Source: Frankineae bacterium MT45
Lineage (GTDB): Bacteria > Actinomycetota > Actinomycetes > Mycobacteriales > Jatrophihabitantaceae
Length of the DNA: 64,000 nucleotides
Assembly: GCA_900100325.1 (NCBI GenBank)
Contig: LT629697.1
Span: 1 to 64,000 of the forward strand
Direction: 5' to 3'
In this document: piece by piece, positions 15,960 through 24,719 of the stretch
How positions within the stretch are numbered: position 1 is the first letter of the stretch
Layout of the letters: every line of letters starts with the position of its first letter
Made by a program: the position numbers and the translations under genes
The notes under the pieces: model-generated
Told to the model about the DNA's origin: nothing
Seen by the model: only the letters and a program-made list of their open reading frames with translations
The model's database searches: none

Positions 15960-15989
15960 AATGTTTCCTCGGAAACTATTCGACGTCAA
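15960..15989 (-). promoter_or_regulatory. promoter-like block shared with 44603-44632 (copy 1)
   Basis: On the minus strand: TTGACG (15984-15989), a 17-base spacer containing the palindrome arm GTTTCC, then AAACAT (15961-15966). The perfect palindrome GTTTCC-GA-GGAAAC spans 15963-15976. TTGACG at 17 bp from a -10-like box fits a housekeeping promoter, though AAACAT is a weak -10. Of the 30 bases, 27 or more are identical to the block at 44603-44632, while the sequence between block and terminator is not. Confidence 0.5.
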
Positions 15990-16204
15990 GCAACTCGGAT
16001 CAGAAGTGCTCACCCTCACAGGAGTGTTACGTCCAACCGAGATGCGTCAGCACAGTCAAAGGGCTAGCTAATCCGGACCTCACACGGACCACAGCCCGAA
16101 GTTATTACGCTGGGTAACGGCATCGGACAGTTTCACCGACGCCGGAACCGACATTCTGGCGTGTACGGCGCCGTCCGTTTACTTCGAGCTGAGGAGCACT
16201 AACG
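15990..16204. other. 215-bp intergenic leader region
   Basis: Lies between the promoter-like block and the small membrane protein gene. It contains TTATTACGCTGGGTAACGGC, less GC-rich than its surroundings, and GAGGAGCAC just before the ATG at 16205. It probably holds the plus-strand promoter for the next gene. No further gene is supported. Confidence 0.45.
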
Positions 16205-16390
16205 ATGGCGACGACTCACACCACGGCCGAGATTCGCGATGGCATCGACGCGCTGAGCAGTGAGGTCCGCGGGCAACTCGACGCCGCCACGGAGGTTGGC
16301 CGGGGGTCGAACCGGGGACGCAATGCGCTCGGGCTCGGCATCGCCGTGCTCCTGGTGGTCCTGGTCGTGCGCCGGATCCTCGCCCGCTAG
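16205..16390 (+). CDS. small membrane-anchored protein, unknown function
   Basis: 61 residues: an amphipathic, probably coiled N-terminal half (TAEIRDGIDALSSEVRGQLDAATEVG), a short basic turn (RGSNRGR), then one hydrophobic helix (ALGLGIAVLLVVLVV) and a basic end RRILAR. This tail-anchored layout resembles small DUF3618-like proteins but I cannot assign a family. The ATG follows GAGGAG at good spacing. The BKACE gene starts 29 bases downstream, so the two may be co-transcribed. Confidence 0.7.
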   Translation: MATTHTTAEIRDGIDALSSEVRGQLDAATEVGRGSNRGRNALGLGIAVLLVVLVVRRILAR

Positions 16391-16419
16391 CGTCGCGACC
16401 GACGAGTCGGGGCAGGGTC

Positions 16420-17154
16420 GTGTTGCTGCAGGCGGCGCTCAACGGAGCACATCAGAGGGACGGGCAGACCGCCGTCCCCATCTCACCGGCCGAACTCGCG
16501 GCCGACGCGGCCGAGTGCGTCCAGGCCGGCGCCGGAGCGATCCACCTCCATCCCCGCGATGCCAACGGCCGTGAACAGCTGACCGCTGATGTCGTCGACG
16601 ACGCAGTCCGGCGCGTGAAGGAACTCTGCCGGGTACCGGTCGGCGTCAGCACCGGCGCCTGGATCGAACCCGACCCGCAGCGCCGGGCCAAGCACGTCCG
16701 CACCTGGCGCTGGCCGGATTCGGCGTCGGTGAACCTCTCCGAAGACGGAGCGATGTTCGTGATGCGGGCTTGCCTTGACTGCGGGATCGGCATCGAGGCC
16801 GGCGTCTCCAGCGTCGAGGACGCCGAGCGGCTGGCCCGCTCGGGCTACGGGAATCTGGTGTCGCGGATCCTCATCGAACCGGTCAACACACCGGCCGACT
16901 CATCGGTGGCGGTCGTCGACGAGATTCACGCCGTGCTCGATCGCCGACGCCTCGGGGCGCCGCGGCTACAGCATGGAGAGGGCGACGCGGCCTGGATCCT
17001 GTTGGAGGATGCGGTCGCTCGCGGCATCGACACCCGCATCGGGCTCGAGGACACGCGCTGCGATCGCTCCGGGGCGGCGATCAGCAGCAACGGCTCGCTG
17101 GTGCGGGCCGCGCATCGCCTCGGCGCCGGCGCGGTCACCGCCGGCCGGCGCTGA
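16420..17154 (+). CDS. beta-keto acid cleavage enzyme (BKACE, DUF849)
   Basis: 244 residues from a GTG start. BKACE proteins are Zn2+ TIM barrels that condense a beta-keto acid with acetyl-CoA to give a CoA ester and acetoacetate; the best known is 3-keto-5-aminohexanoate cleavage enzyme of lysine fermentation. Signatures seen: AGAGAIHLHPRD (Zn histidines, about residues 37-48), VGVSTGAWIE, PDSASVNLSEDGA, GIGIEAGVSS, LQHGEGDAAW and TRIGLEDT. It is somewhat shorter than the usual 270-310. The substrate cannot be told from sequence; neighbours (P450, CoA-ester lyase) suggest a catabolic setting. Confidence 0.85.
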   Translation: MLLQAALNGAHQRDGQTAVPISPAELAADAAECVQAGAGAIHLHPRDANGREQLTADVVDDAVRRVKELCRVPVGVSTGAWIEPDPQRRAKHVRTWRWPDSASVNLSEDGAMFVMRACLDCGIGIEAGVSSVEDAERLARSGYGNLVSRILIEPVNTPADSSVAVVDEIHAVLDRRRLGAPRLQHGEGDAAWILLEDAVARGIDTRIGLEDTRCDRSGAAISSNGSLVRAAHRLGAGAVTAGRR

Positions 17155-17189
17155 CCTGCGCCCCACCCGCTGTAGACGGCGGCCGGGCG

Positions 17190-18545
17190 CTAGCTGCCCA
17201 CCGAGACGCTCTCGGTGACGGATCGCTCGGCCGGCGTCCCGAGGAGCACCGGCAGGCTCGTCCAACCCCGGAGCACGCGGGTCGAGCGGCGGGTCCCCTC
17301 ACCGGCCAGCCGCAACTCCGGGAAGCGGTCGAAGAGACTGCGCAGCCCGACATCGCCCTCCACTCGGGCCAGCGCCGCACCCAGGCAGTAGTGACGACCA
17401 CCCGAGAAAGACAGGTGTTTCGCCGCGTTGGAGCGCGTCACGTCGAAGCGATTCGGATCCTCGAAGACCGCCGGATCCCGATTCGCTCCGGCCAGTACGA
17501 GCGCGATCATCTCGCCGGCCACCATCGGCACGCCACTGAGCACGGTGTCGTTCTTGGCCACCCTGGCCGTCAACTGCACCGGCGACTCAAGCCTCAGCAC
17601 CTCGTCCACGGCCGTCGACCAGAGGGACGGATCGGCCTGCAGCCGGGCCAGCTGCTCGGGATTGTCGAGCAGCAGCCGCACCCCGCTGCCAAGCAGGTTC
17701 ACCGTCGTCTCGAACCCGGCCGCGAGCACCAGACCGGCGGTGGCCCGCAGTTCCCGGTCGTTGAGCTTCACGCCGTCCTGCGACGCCTGGGTCAGCTGGC
17801 TCATCAGGTCATCGCCCGGGTTTCGCCGCAGGTTCTCCAAGTGGCCACCCAGCCACTCGTCGAAGGCCCGAAGTCCCTTGTCTACCTGACGAAACTCCTG
17901 CAGCGTCAGTCCGATGTCGAGGCTCGGTGCGGCGTACTCACCGAAGCGCAGCACCCGCTCCCGCTCCGACTCCGGCACGCCGAGAATCTCGCTGATCACC
18001 AGCACCGGCAGCTGCGCGCAGTAGCGGGCCACGATGTCGACCGGGGTACCGGCCGCGGCGTCGGCCAGCAGGCCATCGAGCAGCCCGTCGGCTCGCTGCT
18101 GCACTCGATCGCGCAGCCCATTGACGGCCCGTGCGGTGAAGACGGAGGAGACGAGCGTGCGGTAGCGGGTGTGCTCCGGCGGTTCGACGGCCAGCAGCGA
18201 CGGCTCCTGCAGCGGATGTAGCGAACCGTTGCGGGTGCGTCGCTCGACCCAGCGCAGCGGCTTGGGGATGTTCACCCCGACCGAGATGACCCGGAAGTCG
18301 TCCGAGCGCAGCACGGCATGCGTCACCGCGTGGTCGACGGTGATGTTGGAGACGCGGGTCTTGCTCACCGGACCACCGGCCCGGATCTTGTCGAAGAGCG
18401 GCACCGGGTCGATCCGGGTCGCTGGATCGGCGATCAGCAGAGCTTGCGTATCACCCTGTTTGGCCCAGCGCTTGGTGGCGAACCGAACGATTCCGTGCAA
18501 CACGAACCAGCGGGCTTCTATACGCATGTATATATCTTGCGTCAC
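17190..18545 (-). CDS. cytochrome P450
   Basis: 451 residues. I-helix AGFETTVNLLG (oxygen activation, Thr pair), K-helix DEVLRLESP (ExxR), and the heme loop LSFSGGRHYCLGAALAR with the Cys ligand near residue 387. This layout is that of soluble bacterial CYPs needing separate ferredoxin and reductase; none is adjacent. The reading uses a GTG start; an in-frame ATG at 18527 (six residues later) is an alternative. The substrate is unknown. It converges on the BKACE gene, 35 bases between stops. Confidence 0.93.
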   Translation of the reverse strand: MTQDIYMRIEARWFVLHGIVRFATKRWAKQGDTQALLIADPATRIDPVPLFDKIRAGGPVSKTRVSNITVDHAVTHAVLRSDDFRVISVGVNIPKPLRWVERRTRNGSLHPLQEPSLLAVEPPEHTRYRTLVSSVFTARAVNGLRDRVQQRADGLLDGLLADAAAGTPVDIVARYCAQLPVLVISEILGVPESERERVLRFGEYAAPSLDIGLTLQEFRQVDKGLRAFDEWLGGHLENLRRNPGDDLMSQLTQASQDGVKLNDRELRATAGLVLAAGFETTVNLLGSGVRLLLDNPEQLARLQADPSLWSTAVDEVLRLESPVQLTARVAKNDTVLSGVPMVAGEMIALVLAGANRDPAVFEDPNRFDVTRSNAAKHLSFSGGRHYCLGAALARVEGDVGLRSLFDRFPELRLAGEGTRRSTRVLRGWTSLPVLLGTPAERSVTESVSVGS

Positions 18546-18627
18546 CGACGGGTCGGACGCCAGACCCTGCCGCGGTTTCTAAGAATCAATCCGGCTCATG
18601 CGACTGAATCCGGCTTTGCCCCACCAA

Positions 18628-19683
18628 TCAGACGTTTGACGCGTATGCCGCGGCCAGCTCCGGATCGTTGGCGGCGAGGGCATCGGCCAGCCCGACCACG
18701 ACCCGGCACTGCTTCACCGTGGCGTCGTCCTGCATCTTCCCGTCGATCATCACCGCGCCGGTGCCGTCACCCATCGCATCGATGACCCGCCGCGCCCAGG
18801 CCACATCCTCGACCGACGGGCTGAAGACCCGGCGCGCGATACCGACCTGCACCGGATGCAGCGTCCAGGTGCCAACACAGCCGAGCAGGAACGCGTTGCG
18901 GAACTGATCCTCACAGGCCACCACGTCAGCAATGTCGCCAAACGGGCCGTAGAACGGCAGGATCTCGTTGGCGGCGCAGGCGTCAACCATGGCCGCGATC
19001 GTGTAGTGCCAGAGATCCTGTTGAAAAGTAGGACGATCCGCGTTGATCTCACCGTCGACCGGATCGGTCCGGACCAGGTAGTCCGGGTGCCCGCCGCCGA
19101 CGCGGGTGGTCTTCATGCGACGGCTGGCCGCCAGATCGGCCGGGCCGAGCGACATACCCTGCATACGCGGGCTCGCCGCGGCGATCGCCTCGACGTTGTT
19201 CACGCCGGCCGCCGTCTCCAGGATGGCGTGCACCAGGATCGGGCGCGAGATCCCCGCCTTCGCCTCCAACTGGGCCAGCAGCCGATCGATGTAGTAGATG
19301 TCCTCCGGCCCCTCGACCTTCGGGACCATGATCACGTCGAGCTTCTCGCCGATCGCCGGCACCAGGGCCAGCAGGTCGTCGAGTACCCACGGCGAATCGA
19401 GGCTGTTGATCCGGGTCCAGAGCTGGGTGGCACCGAAGTCGGTGCTGCGGGCGATGTTGATGAGCCCGTCCCGGGCCGCCTCCTTGCGGTCGGCCTGGAT
19501 CGCGTCCTCCAGGTTTCCGAGCAAGATGTCGACGGTGCCGACCAGCGACGGCACCTTGGCCGCCATCCGCTCGTTGCTGGGGTCGAAGAAATGGATCATC
19601 CGGGACGGCTTGAAGGGCACCTCGTGAACCGGGTCCGGCGCACCGACCGCCAGTGGACGGAAGAAGGCTCTGGGGTTACGCAT
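18628..19683 (-). CDS. CoA-ester lyase (HpcH/HpaI, malyl/citramalyl-CoA lyase-like)
   Basis: 351 residues. TIM-barrel lyase of the citrate lyase beta-subunit family, cleaving a hydroxyacyl-CoA such as malyl-CoA or methylmalyl-CoA to glyoxylate and an acyl-CoA. Motifs: [54 protein letters not shown] (metal Glu) and [17 protein letters not shown] (metal Asp). ATG 19681-19683 was chosen because AGGAGC lies upstream and [14 protein letters not shown] is the family N-terminus; longer frames lack both. Divergent from the SDR gene across a 173-bp gap. Confidence 0.85.
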   Translation of the reverse strand: MRNPRAFFRPLAVGAPDPVHEVPFKPSRMIHFFDPSNERMAAKVPSLVGTVDILLGNLEDAIQADRKEAARDGLINIARSTDFGATQLWTRINSLDSPWVLDDLLALVPAIGEKLDVIMVPKVEGPEDIYYIDRLLAQLEAKAGISRPILVHAILETAAGVNNVEAIAAASPRMQGMSLGPADLAASRRMKTTRVGGGHPDYLVRTDPVDGEINADRPTFQQDLWHYTIAAMVDACAANEILPFYGPFGDIADVVACEDQFRNAFLLGCVGTWTLHPVQVGIARRVFSPSVEDVAWARRVIDAMGDGTGAVMIDGKMQDDATVKQCRVVVGLADALAANDPELAAAYASNV

Positions 19684-19856
19684 CGGATCGGCTCCTGTTG
19701 GGCTGGTGAGGAAGGGCCGTCCAAGAACGGCTGTCGAACGTTGCAACGCCGTAAAGCTACTAGGACCGCAGACCAGCACCTATACCTTTGAGTCCAAGGC
19801 CACGATCGCTATGTTCATCCAGAGCAGGTTCACTCACCCGCAACATCTGGAGCGTC

Positions 19857-20783
19857 ATGCCAAGTTCGGCCAAGAGCATCTTCATCAGCGGGGCGGCCAA
19901 GGGCATCGGACGGGCCACCGCCGAACTCTTCCACGCCCGGGGCTGGCGGGTCGGCCTCTTCGACATCGACGGTGACGCCGTGCAGGCCACCGCCGCCGAG
20001 ATCCTGCGACGGGGCAGCGGCTCAGCCGAACTGGTGAGTGGGGTGCTGGACGTCCGCAGCGCCGAGCAGTGGCGCAGCGCCCTCTCCGACTTCACCGGCT
20101 CTGTGAAAGCGAGCGGCACTGTGACGGCGGGCGGCACTGTGACGGCGGGCAGCACTGTGACGGCGGGCAGCACTGCGACGGCGGGCAGCACTGCGACGGC
20201 GGGCGGCACTGCGACGGCGGGTGGCACCCGTGGCCGGCTGGACGTCCTCATGAACAACGCCGGCGTCCTCGCCTCCGGTCCCTTCATCGAGATGGACGAG
20301 GCGACCCACCGCCGGATCGTCGATATCAACGTCACCGGGGTCATCAACGGCAGCAACGAGGGGTACCCGTACCTGGTGGCCTCGCGCGGCCTGCTCCTCA
20401 ACATGTGCTCGGCCTCCTCCCTCTTCGGGCAGCCGACGATCGCGACCTACGCCGCCTCCAAGGCCGCGGTGAAGTCGCTGACCGAGGCGCTCGACCTGGA
20501 GTGGGAGGCCAGTGGGGTGAAGGTACGCAGCCTCATCCCGATGTTCGTCGCGACCGACATGGTGCACGTCGACGGGGACCGCATGCACGGAACCCAGAAG
20601 TTCGGCGTCCGTCTCAGCGCCGAGGACGTCGCCGCCGCGGCCTGGAAGACGGTGCATGAACGCGCCTGGCCGCTGCGCGCACCGCATCGCACGGTGGGAC
20701 GACAGACCCAGCTGATGGCGGCGGCGTCGGCCGTCAGCCCGGATTGGGTGACCCGGCAGGTGGTCCGCCGCGTCTCGAAGTAA
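19857..20783 (+). CDS. short-chain dehydrogenase/reductase with a repeat insertion
   Basis: 308 residues. Classical SDR: cofactor loop SGAAKGIGRATAEL near residue 11, acidic DID after beta-2 (favouring NAD), MNNAGVL, and the catalytic SASSLFGQPTIATYAASKAAVKSL (Ser, Tyr, Lys all present). Between ALSDFTGSVKA and GRLDVLMNNAG, where normal SDRs have only a short loop before beta-4, six hexapeptides of the form (G/S)(G/S)T(V/A)TA are inserted from the 18-bp array. The C-terminus is longer than the 250-residue norm. ATG 19857 is preferred since MPSSAKSIFISGAAKGIG begins as the family does. Substrate unknown. Confidence 0.88.
   Translation: MPSSAKSIFISGAAKGIGRATAELFHARGWRVGLFDIDGDAVQATAAEILRRGSGSAELVSGVLDVRSAEQWRSALSDFTGSVKASGTVTAGGTVTAGSTVTAGSTATAGSTATAGGTATAGGTRGRLDVLMNNAGVLASGPFIEMDEATHRRIVDINVTGVINGSNEGYPYLVASRGLLLNMCSASSLFGQPTIATYAASKAAVKSLTEALDLEWEASGVKVRSLIPMFVATDMVHVDGDRMHGTQKFGVRLSAEDVAAAAWKTVHERAWPLRAPHRTVGRQTQLMAAASAVSPDWVTRQVVRRVSK
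20116..20229. repeat. 18-bp tandem repeat inside the SDR gene
   Basis: Six copies of an 18-base unit GGCACTGTGACGGCGGGC with GTG/GCG and GGC/AGC variants, followed by a partial copy. They encode the Thr/Ala/Gly insertion just before beta-4 of the SDR fold. The frame is preserved. Confidence 0.92.
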
Positions 20784-20793
20784 GCCCGCGTAC

Positions 20794-22584
20794 CTACTTG
20801 CTGGCGAAGGCGGCCAGCGTGGTCGAGACGATCTCCGGCTTGCCGTTGTTCTGCACCGGGGACGCCGTAAGTAGATCTATGTGGTTGTAACCGGGGGCGG
20901 TGACCGTTCCCGCCGGTGCCACCGACGGAGCGATCAGACCGTCGCCGCCACGAATGGTGAGCACCGGGTCGGCGGTGAGTCCGTTGAGGTGGGTCGCCTT
21001 GCTGGAGAGCTGCGGCGCGGCCGCCTCCGAGATGTCGGTGAGCAGCTTGGTCGGGAAGTAATCCTCGGTGAAATCAAGGGGTTGCTCGCTGAGGCTGCGG
21101 GCCAGTTCGTGGATGTCGGAGACCTCCTTCGCCGCGGTGGTGAAGGGATTGCCGTTGCGGTCCAGGGCATTCGGGTCACTCGGGCCGCCGACCTGGTCGT
21201 AGTTCAGCCAGCCGTAGAGCGGGCCGTTGGGCTGCGTCGGGATCGCCTTGGTGTCGTGGCCGAAGGTGCTGGCCAGACTGGCCAGCATCGGATCGTTCAG
21301 CTGATCGGCCGAGAGCGGGAAGTCCTTGTCGGCCACCGGCCCGCCGGTGAAGAACCCGACACTCGCCTGCAGGAAGCCGAGCGGCTCGGAGTTGTCGTCG
21401 AGCAGTCCACCGAGCACTGCGTCGTTGGTGATGTTGAAGCTGCGGATGGAGGGAGAACCAGTAATGAAAGACGTCAGGTTCCGCGAGAAGAGGATCTGCA
21501 GGGTGGAGTCGAGGTTGAAGTTGTGCGGGGTGTCGGCGGTTAGCGTGGACTTGCCGCTCGGGTCCAGATCCGACGCGAGCCCGGCCACGCTCAGCAGGTT
21601 CGTCGTCTCCGGGTTGATCAGCGTCGGCAGCGAGACCGACCGCGGAATGATGCCGAGATTGAGACCGGCTTCGGTAGCCGCGTACCCCAGCGCATTCCCG
21701 ACCGACGCGATGCCACCGGTGTTGACGTCACTGGAGGCGGGCATGCCGGTGAGGCTGCTCATCGACGTCGAGATGATGGTGTCCAGGGCGAAGAACCCGC
21801 CGCACTGGTTGTAGCCGGCGTCCGAGGTCGTCCAGGGGAGGCCGTCGAAGTCCCATTCGGCGAAGAAGCCGGTGACGATGCCACCGAGGGAGTGACCGCC
21901 ACAGAGGAACTTCTGCTTGCGCTGGGCCTGGCTGCTGAAGGCGGCGGTCATCACGTCGTACTGATCGCGCACCGTCTGCTCGATGCCGACGTGGCCGAGC
22001 CAGCCGATCTGGTCGCTGGTCTGGAAGCCGGCGAAGGTTTTACCGTTCACCGACGTGTGGTTGTAGTAGTAGTTGATCGCGGCCTTCGGGTCGTGAGCGG
22101 CGAGCCCGGCCTGGATGCCGGTGTGGTCCTCCAGGCAGTTGGAGCGGCGGTCCAGGGCCCAGAACTCGATGTGCTTGCCGAGCTTCGAGGCGGCGGCGAC
22201 GGTGTTGCGGGCGACGCTGTCGAAGGCGCCGGCACCCTCGAAGATGCCGGGCTGGGCGATGAGGATCTTGTCGGCCTGGGTGTAGTCGGACGGACCGCCG
22301 CTGTCGCGGTAGCGCAGGTAGGAGATCCAGTCGCAGGCCGCCGGTCGCGGGCCGTCAGCGGCCGGGAGCGGATCCTTCAGGCTCACCACCGACTCGATGA
22401 CCGAGGTGACCGGCGAGCTCGTCGACACGACGGACTCGGTGCGGTTCAGCCCCGCGGTGGCCGACGCCGCGCCGGTTCCGACGAGCGCGCTCGTCACCAC
22501 CGTCACACCGGCCAAGACGGTGGCACCGACGACTGCGGCGGCCCCGGTGGATAGCGGAAAAGATCGTCTCCCCAAGCGACTCAT
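20794..22584 (-). CDS. secreted alpha/beta-hydrolase (lipase/esterase-like)
   Basis: 596 residues. The N-terminus has a basic start and a long hydrophobic core ending SALVGTGAASATA, a Sec-type signal. The nucleophile elbow GHSLGG (Ser232) sits in FLCGGHSLGGIVTGFFAEWDFDG; the Asp and His partners are probably in VLTIRGGDGLIAPSVA and YNHIDLLTAS near the C-terminus. The order matches extracellular lipases or polyester-type hydrolases, but no named family is certain. It converges on the SDR gene with 10 bases between stops. No ribosome site stronger than GGGCATGAG is seen. Confidence 0.82.
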   Translation of the reverse strand: MSRLGRRSFPLSTGAAAVVGATVLAGVTVVTSALVGTGAASATAGLNRTESVVSTSSPVTSVIESVVSLKDPLPAADGPRPAACDWISYLRYRDSGGPSDYTQADKILIAQPGIFEGAGAFDSVARNTVAAASKLGKHIEFWALDRRSNCLEDHTGIQAGLAAHDPKAAINYYYNHTSVNGKTFAGFQTSDQIGWLGHVGIEQTVRDQYDVMTAAFSSQAQRKQKFLCGGHSLGGIVTGFFAEWDFDGLPWTTSDAGYNQCGGFFALDTIISTSMSSLTGMPASSDVNTGGIASVGNALGYAATEAGLNLGIIPRSVSLPTLINPETTNLLSVAGLASDLDPSGKSTLTADTPHNFNLDSTLQILFSRNLTSFITGSPSIRSFNITNDAVLGGLLDDNSEPLGFLQASVGFFTGGPVADKDFPLSADQLNDPMLASLASTFGHDTKAIPTQPNGPLYGWLNYDQVGGPSDPNALDRNGNPFTTAAKEVSDIHELARSLSEQPLDFTEDYFPTKLLTDISEAAAPQLSSKATHLNGLTADPVLTIRGGDGLIAPSVAPAGTVTAPGYNHIDLLTASPVQNNGKPEIVSTTLAAFASK

Positions 22585-22640
22585 GCCCGGAGGTTACTCA
22601 CCAGTTACCTAGAGAATCAAGCCTTTTGAAAATCGGAATT

Positions 22641-23768
22641 TTAAGATATCCAGCTGCCGCCGACCATGACGCGCTGCACCCGCAGGTCCGCGTCAAGGTG
22701 CACCAGATCAGCGGTGAGGCCAGCCGCGATCGCGCCGCAGGTCTGCTCCAGGCCGAGGACCCGGGCCGGCGTACCCGAGGCCGCCAGCGAGGCCGCCTCG
22801 ATCGGCATCCCGATCTCGAGCACCGCCCGGCGCACCGCCGCGTCCATGGTGTGGGTGCTTCCGGCGAGGCTGTGGCCGTTGCTCAGCCGGGCCTCTCCGT
22901 CCTGCACCCGAACCGTCTGATCGCCCAGCGAATACTCGCCATCGCCCACGCCGGTGGCGCTGATCGCGTCGGTGATGAAGGCCAACCGGTCCGGTGCTGT
23001 CCGCTCGACGAGACGGGTCAGCGATTCATGGACGTGCACGCCGTCGTTGATCATCTCGACAAAGGCACCGGCGTCGAGTGCCGCGATCGCCGGGCCCGGT
23101 GCCCGCTGGCTGAAGGAGCCCATCGCGTTGAAGAGGTGGGTGGCCAGGTTTGCCCCGGCGGCGAAGGCGGCCGCCGTCTGCTCGTAGCTGGCGTCCGTGT
23201 GCCCGACGGCCGCGACCACCCCGGCCGCCACCATGTCCCGGATCAGGTCCAGAGCCGCGGGGAGTTCCGGCGCGATGGTGATGGTGCGGACTGCACCCTG
23301 CCCGGCCTCGAGCAGCTTGTGGAGGACGAGCGGGTCGGGGCTCAGCAGGTTCTCCGGACGCTGTGCCCCGCAGCGGATCGCACTGAGGAACGGTCCCTCC
23401 AGGTGGGCCCCGGCCACGACTCCGCGGGCGGTCAGGTCGCTGACCCAGGCCAGTTGGGAGCACATCGCGTCGATGGGCTGAGCCATCAGCGAGACGAGGG
23501 TGCGCGTCGTCCCGTGCCCGCGGTGGAAGGCGACCGCCGCGGCCATGTCGTCGGCCGAGCGCGTCACGTCGTAGCCACCGCCACCGTGCATGTGCAGGTC
23601 GATGAACCCCGGAAGCAGCCAGCCGCCGGCCAGGTCGAGCTCGCCTGGAGTGTCGGTGAAGTTCGCCGTCTCCCCGACCGAGATGATCCGCCCGTCGAGG
23701 ATCTCGACGCGCCCGTCAGTGATGACGCCGCCGGGGGTGACCACCCGGGCGCCGGTGAGGACGCTCAT
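22641..23768 (-). CDS. nagA: N-acetylglucosamine-6-phosphate deacetylase
   Basis: Removes acetate from GlcNAc-6-P to give GlcN-6-P. 375 residues with the amidohydrolase metal motifs LPGFIDLHMHGGGG (HxH), AHLEGPFLS (metal Glu), AVGHTDASY and ATHLFNAMGSFSQR (His ligands), and the catalytic Asp in AFITDAISATG. ATG at 23766-23768 overlaps the stop of the ROK kinase gene by four bases (ATGA), which fixes the start. It is the last gene of the long minus-strand amino-sugar cluster. Confidence 0.95.
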   Translation of the reverse strand: MSVLTGARVVTPGGVITDGRVEILDGRIISVGETANFTDTPGELDLAGGWLLPGFIDLHMHGGGGYDVTRSADDMAAAVAFHRGHGTTRTLVSLMAQPIDAMCSQLAWVSDLTARGVVAGAHLEGPFLSAIRCGAQRPENLLSPDPLVLHKLLEAGQGAVRTITIAPELPAALDLIRDMVAAGVVAAVGHTDASYEQTAAAFAAGANLATHLFNAMGSFSQRAPGPAIAALDAGAFVEMINDGVHVHESLTRLVERTAPDRLAFITDAISATGVGDGEYSLGDQTVRVQDGEARLSNGHSLAGSTHTMDAAVRRAVLEIGMPIEAASLAASGTPARVLGLEQTCGAIAAGLTADLVHLDADLRVQRVMVGGSWIS

Positions 23769-24715
23769 CGCTGCTCCGCCAGTTGGTCCGCAGACTGCTG
23801 CGCCGCCAACTGCTCTGCCGGGTCCGATCGCTGCTCGTCGACCAGGCGCCAGGCCAGCTGCGCCGCGCCGTAGCGCCCGGACTCGACCCCCAATGCGGCG
23901 GGGCGAACCTCCGGAGCCGAGCGCCAGCACAGGCGCCGGGCCACTCCGGCCCGCAGTGGATCGAAGAGCAGGTCACCCGCCTCGGCCAGTCCACCGCCGA
24001 TGACGATGCAGGCCGGGTCGAAGATCTGCACGTCGCTGGCCAGCGCGGTGGCGAGTGCCTCCACGGCCTCACCCCAGACCTGCGCGGCGATCGGATCGGC
24101 ATTCAAACGCTGGGCAATCTCGGCCGAGCTGAGACCGATGGCTCCCCCGGCCGCCACGTAACGCCGGGCGATTCCGGTGGCTGAGGCGTAGACCTCGAGA
24201 CACCCTCGCTGCCCGCAGCCGCAGGGTTCACCGGAGGGGACGACGCAGATGTGCCCGAGTTCGCCGGCCTGTCCGGTCGCTCCGCGCCAGACTTCACCGT
24301 TCACCACGTGGCCGGCGGCGATGCCAGTACCGATGGCGACGAAGAGCAGATCCTCTTTGCTACAAAGGCTCTCGGCCAATGTCGCGGCGGCGACGTCGTG
24401 CTCGAGGACGACCGGGAGGGCGAGCTCGGCACTCAGCAGTGCGCGCAGCTCAAGGTCCTCCCAGCCCAGGTTCGCGGCCCGCCGGGCGATGCCGGCCGCG
24501 ACGTCGACGACACCAGGCACGACCAGGCCCAGCGCGACCGTCTCCTCAGTCTGCAGCCGTCGGGCCACCTCGACGATCGCGGCCACGATCGCCTCGGCGC
24601 CGGTTGGCGTCTCGACCTGGCTCAGCGCCTGCGCCGTCCCTGACCGCTCATACCGGGCACCCTTGATGCCGGTACCGCCGACGTCGATGGCGATGACGTT
24701 CTCCTGCAGATTCAC
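23765..24715 (-). CDS. ROK-family sugar kinase (probable N-acetylglucosamine/glucosamine kinase)
   Basis: 316 residues. ATP loop IAIDVGGTGIKGARY at residue 9, the ExGH metal/sugar motif GELGHICVV, and the ROK zinc signature CGCGQRGCLEVYASAT. In this cluster the kinase most likely phosphorylates incoming GlcNAc or a related amino sugar before NagA acts. No N-terminal helix-turn-helix is present, so it is an enzyme, not a NagC-type repressor. The C-terminus is a Gln/Ala/Glu-rich tail. It starts 4 bases after the permease stop and overlaps nagA. Confidence 0.88.
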   Translation of the reverse strand: MNLQENVIAIDVGGTGIKGARYERSGTAQALSQVETPTGAEAIVAAIVEVARRLQTEETVALGLVVPGVVDVAAGIARRAANLGWEDLELRALLSAELALPVVLEHDVAAATLAESLCSKEDLLFVAIGTGIAAGHVVNGEVWRGATGQAGELGHICVVPSGEPCGCGQRGCLEVYASATGIARRYVAAGGAIGLSSAEIAQRLNADPIAAQVWGEAVEALATALASDVQIFDPACIVIGGGLAEAGDLLFDPLRAGVARRLCWRSAPEVRPAALGVESGRYGAAQLAWRLVDEQRSDPAEQLAAQQSADQLAEQR

Positions 24716-24719
24716 GCCG

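Noticed and set aside
15961-16071. A 36-codon frame starting MFPRKLFDVK, and a 17-codon frame at 44604-44657 starting MFPRKVFDVN, at first sight two members of a peptide family.
   Set aside because: The shared part is exactly the promoter-like block read on the other strand and is conserved at silent positions too. The frames diverge at once after it and lack ribosome sites. A promoter or repeat explains it better than a peptide.
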